From an uncultured Prevotellaceae bacterium (lineage in GTDB: Bacteria; Bacteroidota; Bacteroidia; Bacteroidales; Bacteroidaceae), in contig CAMKTM010000116.1 of the NCBI GenBank assembly GCA_946415695.1, positions 1-7,400 of the forward strand: DNA of 7,400 nt, in the 5' to 3' direction. How positions within the stretch are numbered: the first letter of the stretch is position 1; each line of letters starts with the position of its first letter. Below the pieces are notes generated by a model. That model was not told where the DNA came from, made no database searches, and saw only the letters and a program-made list of their open reading frames with translations. Position numbers and translations under genes: made by a program. This document shows positions 6,189-7,400 of the stretch, in pieces.

Positions 6189-6221
6189 CCCCGCTGCAGG
6201 TTCTTCTGCGGCGGGGGTTTT
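6189..6221 (+). terminator. Intrinsic terminator after the primase-like gene
   Basis: CCCCGCTGCAG (6189-6199) pairs with CTGCGGCGGGG (6206-6216) as an 11-bp stem with one T-G wobble and a 6-nt GTTCTT loop. It is followed by one G and a short run of four T (6218-6221). The GC-rich stem is strong and the T tail modest. It lies about 90 nt past the stop codon. Confidence 0.75.
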
Positions 6222-6286
6222 CCATCACAGCCCTTCTGCCTACGCGCCCGACGAAGTGTTAAAACTACGTTAAATCCACGAAAAGA

Positions 6287-6319
6287 TTTGGAACGTAACG
6301 CACTTTTGTCATACCTTTG
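6287..6319 (+). promoter_or_regulatory. Bacteroidota promoter upstream of the repeats and ABC ATPase
   Basis: TTTG at 6287-6290 and TACCTTTG at 6312-6319 are separated by 21 bp, within the range used by the phylum's main sigma factor. Transcription should start near 6326, in the GGTGTA/TACACC inverted repeat. The nearest downstream gene starts at 6668, so the transcript would have an unusually long leader of about 340 nt made of tandem repeats. Confidence 0.75.
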
Positions 6320-6360
6320 CGGTGTACTATTAAACTATTACACCAAAACACACAGAAAGA

Positions 6361-6486
6361 ACGGAGATAATTATAACATCTAAAGATGCGAAAGAAACGA
6401 AAACGGAGATAATTATAACATCTAAAAACACGAAAGAAACGAAAACGGGGTGGGGATGAACATCTAAAGATGCGAAAGAAACGAAA
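6361..6486 (+). repeat. Three tandem copies of a 42-bp repeat
   Basis: The copies are 6361-6402, 6403-6444 and 6445-6486. Copies 1 and 2 differ at three positions; copy 3 has a diverged G-rich start (ACGGGGTGGGG) but the same last 28 bases as copy 1. Each unit contains ACATCTAAA and GAAAGAAACGAAA; in copies 1 and 3 CATCTAAAGATG forms a small imperfect palindrome. The ATG in that palindrome opens very short basic frames: MRKKRKRR in copy 1 (6386-6412) and MRKKRKLPHHPKWYRL in copy 3 (6470-6520). Copy 2 has lost this ATG. Confidence 0.9.
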
Positions 6487-6535
6487 ACTCCCCCATCATC
6501 CGAAATGGTATCGTCTTTAACTCCTTTAACTCCCC

Positions 6536-6604
6536 TAACTCCCTTAACTCCTAAAGACACTTAACTCCCCTAACTCCCTTAACTCCTAAAGACACTTAAC
6601 TCCT
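6536..6604 (+). repeat. Two tandem copies of a 35-bp repeat built from TAACTCC
   Basis: The unit starts TAACTCCCTTAACTCC and continues with TAAAGACACTTAACTCC. Copy 1 is 6536-6570; copy 2 starts at 6571 and matches through 6604. The unit is made of TTAACTCC-like words, and less regular copies of that word extend upstream from about 6517, so the array has probably grown and shrunk by slippage. Confidence 0.85.
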
Positions 6605-6610
6605 AAAAAA

Positions 6611-6652
6611 TAACTCTTAATTCTTAACTCTTAATTCTTAACTCTTAATTCT
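6611..6652 (+). repeat. Three perfect copies of a 14-bp AT-rich repeat
   Basis: TAACTCTTAATTCT occurs at 6611-6624, 6625-6638 and 6639-6652 without any change, ending 15 nt before the ABC ATPase ATG. It lies where the ribosome-loading region is expected, so copy-number change could alter translation. This is inference. Confidence 0.9.
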
Positions 6653-6667
6653 TAATTACTATCCGTC

Positions 6668-7366
6668 ATGATTAGCATTCAGAACGTCAGATTCGGCTAC
6701 AGGAGCTACCAGCAGGTACTGGACGGCTTCTCGCTCGACTTTGTTCAGAGCGGCATCTACGGCCTGTTGGGAAAGAACGGCACGGGCAAGAGTACATTAT
6801 TATATTTAATGATGGGCTTGCTGCGGCCGCAGAAAGGCAGCGTCAGCATCGACGGCGTGTCAGCCACGCTACGGCGACCCGAGGTGTTGAGCGAAATGTT
6901 CCTCGTCCCAGAAGAATACGACCTCCCAGCCATCGCGCTGAAGAACTACGTGAACGCCATCAAGCCCTTCTATCCGCGTTTCAGCGAAGAACTCCTACAG
7001 AAGAGCCTCGAGAACTTCGAGATGGGCTCCGACATCAACCTCGGACAGCTCTCCATGGGACAGAAGAAGAAGGTCTATATGAGCGTAGCACTGGCTGCCA
7101 ACACACGCTATCTGCTCATGGACGAGCCGACCAACGGACTGGACATCCTCTCGAAGAGCCAGTTCCGCAAAGCCGTCATCGAAAGTATGACGGACGACAA
7201 GACGGTCGTCATCTCCACACATCAGGTGCATGATGTTGAGCGTCTGCTTGATCATGTTTGCATCATCGAGCGCAACCGAGTCCTGCTCAACGAACCTCTC
7301 GTGGAGACGGAAGAGCCTGTCAATCTCGAAGAACTGTTTATCAAGACAGTAAAAGACCCTCTCTAA
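6668..7366 (+). CDS. ABC transporter ATP-binding protein, 232 residues
   Basis: Nucleotide-binding subunit that powers a membrane transporter by ATP hydrolysis on the cytoplasmic face. Motifs are complete and in order: Walker A GKNGTGKST (35-43), signature LSMGQ (128-132), Walker B YLLMDEP with D152 and E153, the D-loop region NGLD just after it, and the H-loop histidine H185 in STHQ. The Q-loop position carries VPEE (80-83), so the usual Gln seems replaced by Glu. The length suits a single-domain ABC-2-type exporter ATPase. No transmembrane partner is encoded in the window; the permease probably follows beyond the right edge. The substrate cannot be told. The ATG at 6668 is the only good start, since the first beta strand (ISIQNVRFGY) begins straight after it. 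The leader is made of tandem repeats, so expression may depend on them. Confidence 0.93.
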   Translation: MISIQNVRFGYRSYQQVLDGFSLDFVQSGIYGLLGKNGTGKSTLLYLMMGLLRPQKGSVSIDGVSATLRRPEVLSEMFLVPEEYDLPAIALKNYVNAIKPFYPRFSEELLQKSLENFEMGSDINLGQLSMGQKKKVYMSVALAANTRYLLMDEPTNGLDILSKSQFRKAVIESMTDDKTVVISTHQVHDVERLLDHVCIIERNRVLLNEPLVETEEPVNLEELFIKTVKDPL

Positions 7367-7385
7367 CTCTCCCTTAAAGGGAGAG
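7367..7385. terminator. Perfect 19-bp palindrome after the ABC ATPase
   Basis: CTCTCCCTT (7367-7375) and AAGGGAGAG (7377-7385) are exact reverse complements around a single A, starting at the base after the stop codon. As RNA it would fold as an 8-bp stem with a UAA loop. No T run follows within the window, so termination is uncertain. It could equally be a dispersed palindromic repeat or a processing site within a longer transporter operon. Confidence 0.45.
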
Positions 7386-7400
7386 AACCTATCAGTATCC

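Larger units (their letters stand above)
6099..6667. other. 569-bp non-coding region with nested tandem repeats
   Basis: The stretch holds most of the 27-bp repeat, a possible hairpin (GTAGAG 6156-6161 / CTCTAC 6175-6180), a terminator (6189-6221), a promoter (6287-6319), an inverted repeat at the expected start site (GGTGTA 6321-6326 / TACACC 6339-6344), and three tandem-repeat families (6361-6486, 6536-6604 and 6611-6652). A 76-residue minus-strand frame (6330-6560) consists largely of the translated 42-bp repeats. Its length is explained by the repeat period being divisible by three, so it is not called. Confidence 0.65.

Noticed and set aside
6156..6221. Possible tRNA or attC-like element
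   Set aside because: There is no cloverleaf or TPsiC-like motif; a plain hairpin plus a GC-rich terminator explains the pairing.
6330..6560. Minus-strand frame with 14-residue repeats (VFVSFASLDV type)
   Set aside because: The repeat period of 42 bp keeps any frame open, and the frame runs against a promoter with no start signal of its own. Explained by the tandem repeats.
6361..6652. Possible CRISPR array
   Set aside because: The repeats are directly adjacent with no unique spacers, and no cas gene is present.

Overview
The window looks like chromosomal or island DNA from a member of the Bacteroidota, most likely the Bacteroidales (Prevotella/Bacteroides-like). The reasons are three promoters with the phylum's TAnnTTTG -7 box, A-rich leaders in place of Shine-Dalgarno sequences, and a VirE_N/DUF3987-type primase-like protein of the kind common in Bacteroidales. 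The genus is inference. All five supported genes are on the + strand.

Layout. Positions 1-309 hold no gene but carry TA and AG microsatellites, G and C homopolymers, hairpins and one copy of a 27-bp repeat. An unrecognised 396-residue protein follows (310-1500). Next is a compact restriction-modification cassette: a promoter, a D12-class adenine methyltransferase (1611-2525), an HNH endonuclease overlapping it by 4 nt (2522-3229), and a strong intrinsic terminator (3267-3296). A 400-base non-coding stretch then carries a cluster of a 9-bp iteron-like motif in both orientations, a textbook Bacteroidota promoter and a folded leader. This leads into a 798-residue primase/ATPase-like protein (3702-6098). 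Its stop codon lies inside the second, inverted copy of the 27-bp repeat. A terminator, a promoter and three families of short tandem repeats fill 6099-6667. They precede an ABC transporter ATPase (6668-7366), which ends at a perfect palindrome.

How the parts relate. The methyltransferase and HNH nuclease are almost certainly partners in a type II restriction system with its own transcription signals. The primase-like gene beside an iteron-like cluster and hairpins resembles the replication module of a mobile or formerly mobile element, but no integrase, relaxase or phage structural gene is in view. The two inverted 27-bp repeats bracket the first gene, the restriction system and the primase gene; they may be element ends or just two copies of a dispersed repeat. 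The ABC ATPase looks like an ordinary host gene whose permease would lie beyond the right edge. By hand scan the window holds a single GATC site, far fewer than expected, which suggests long-term selection against that tetranucleotide.
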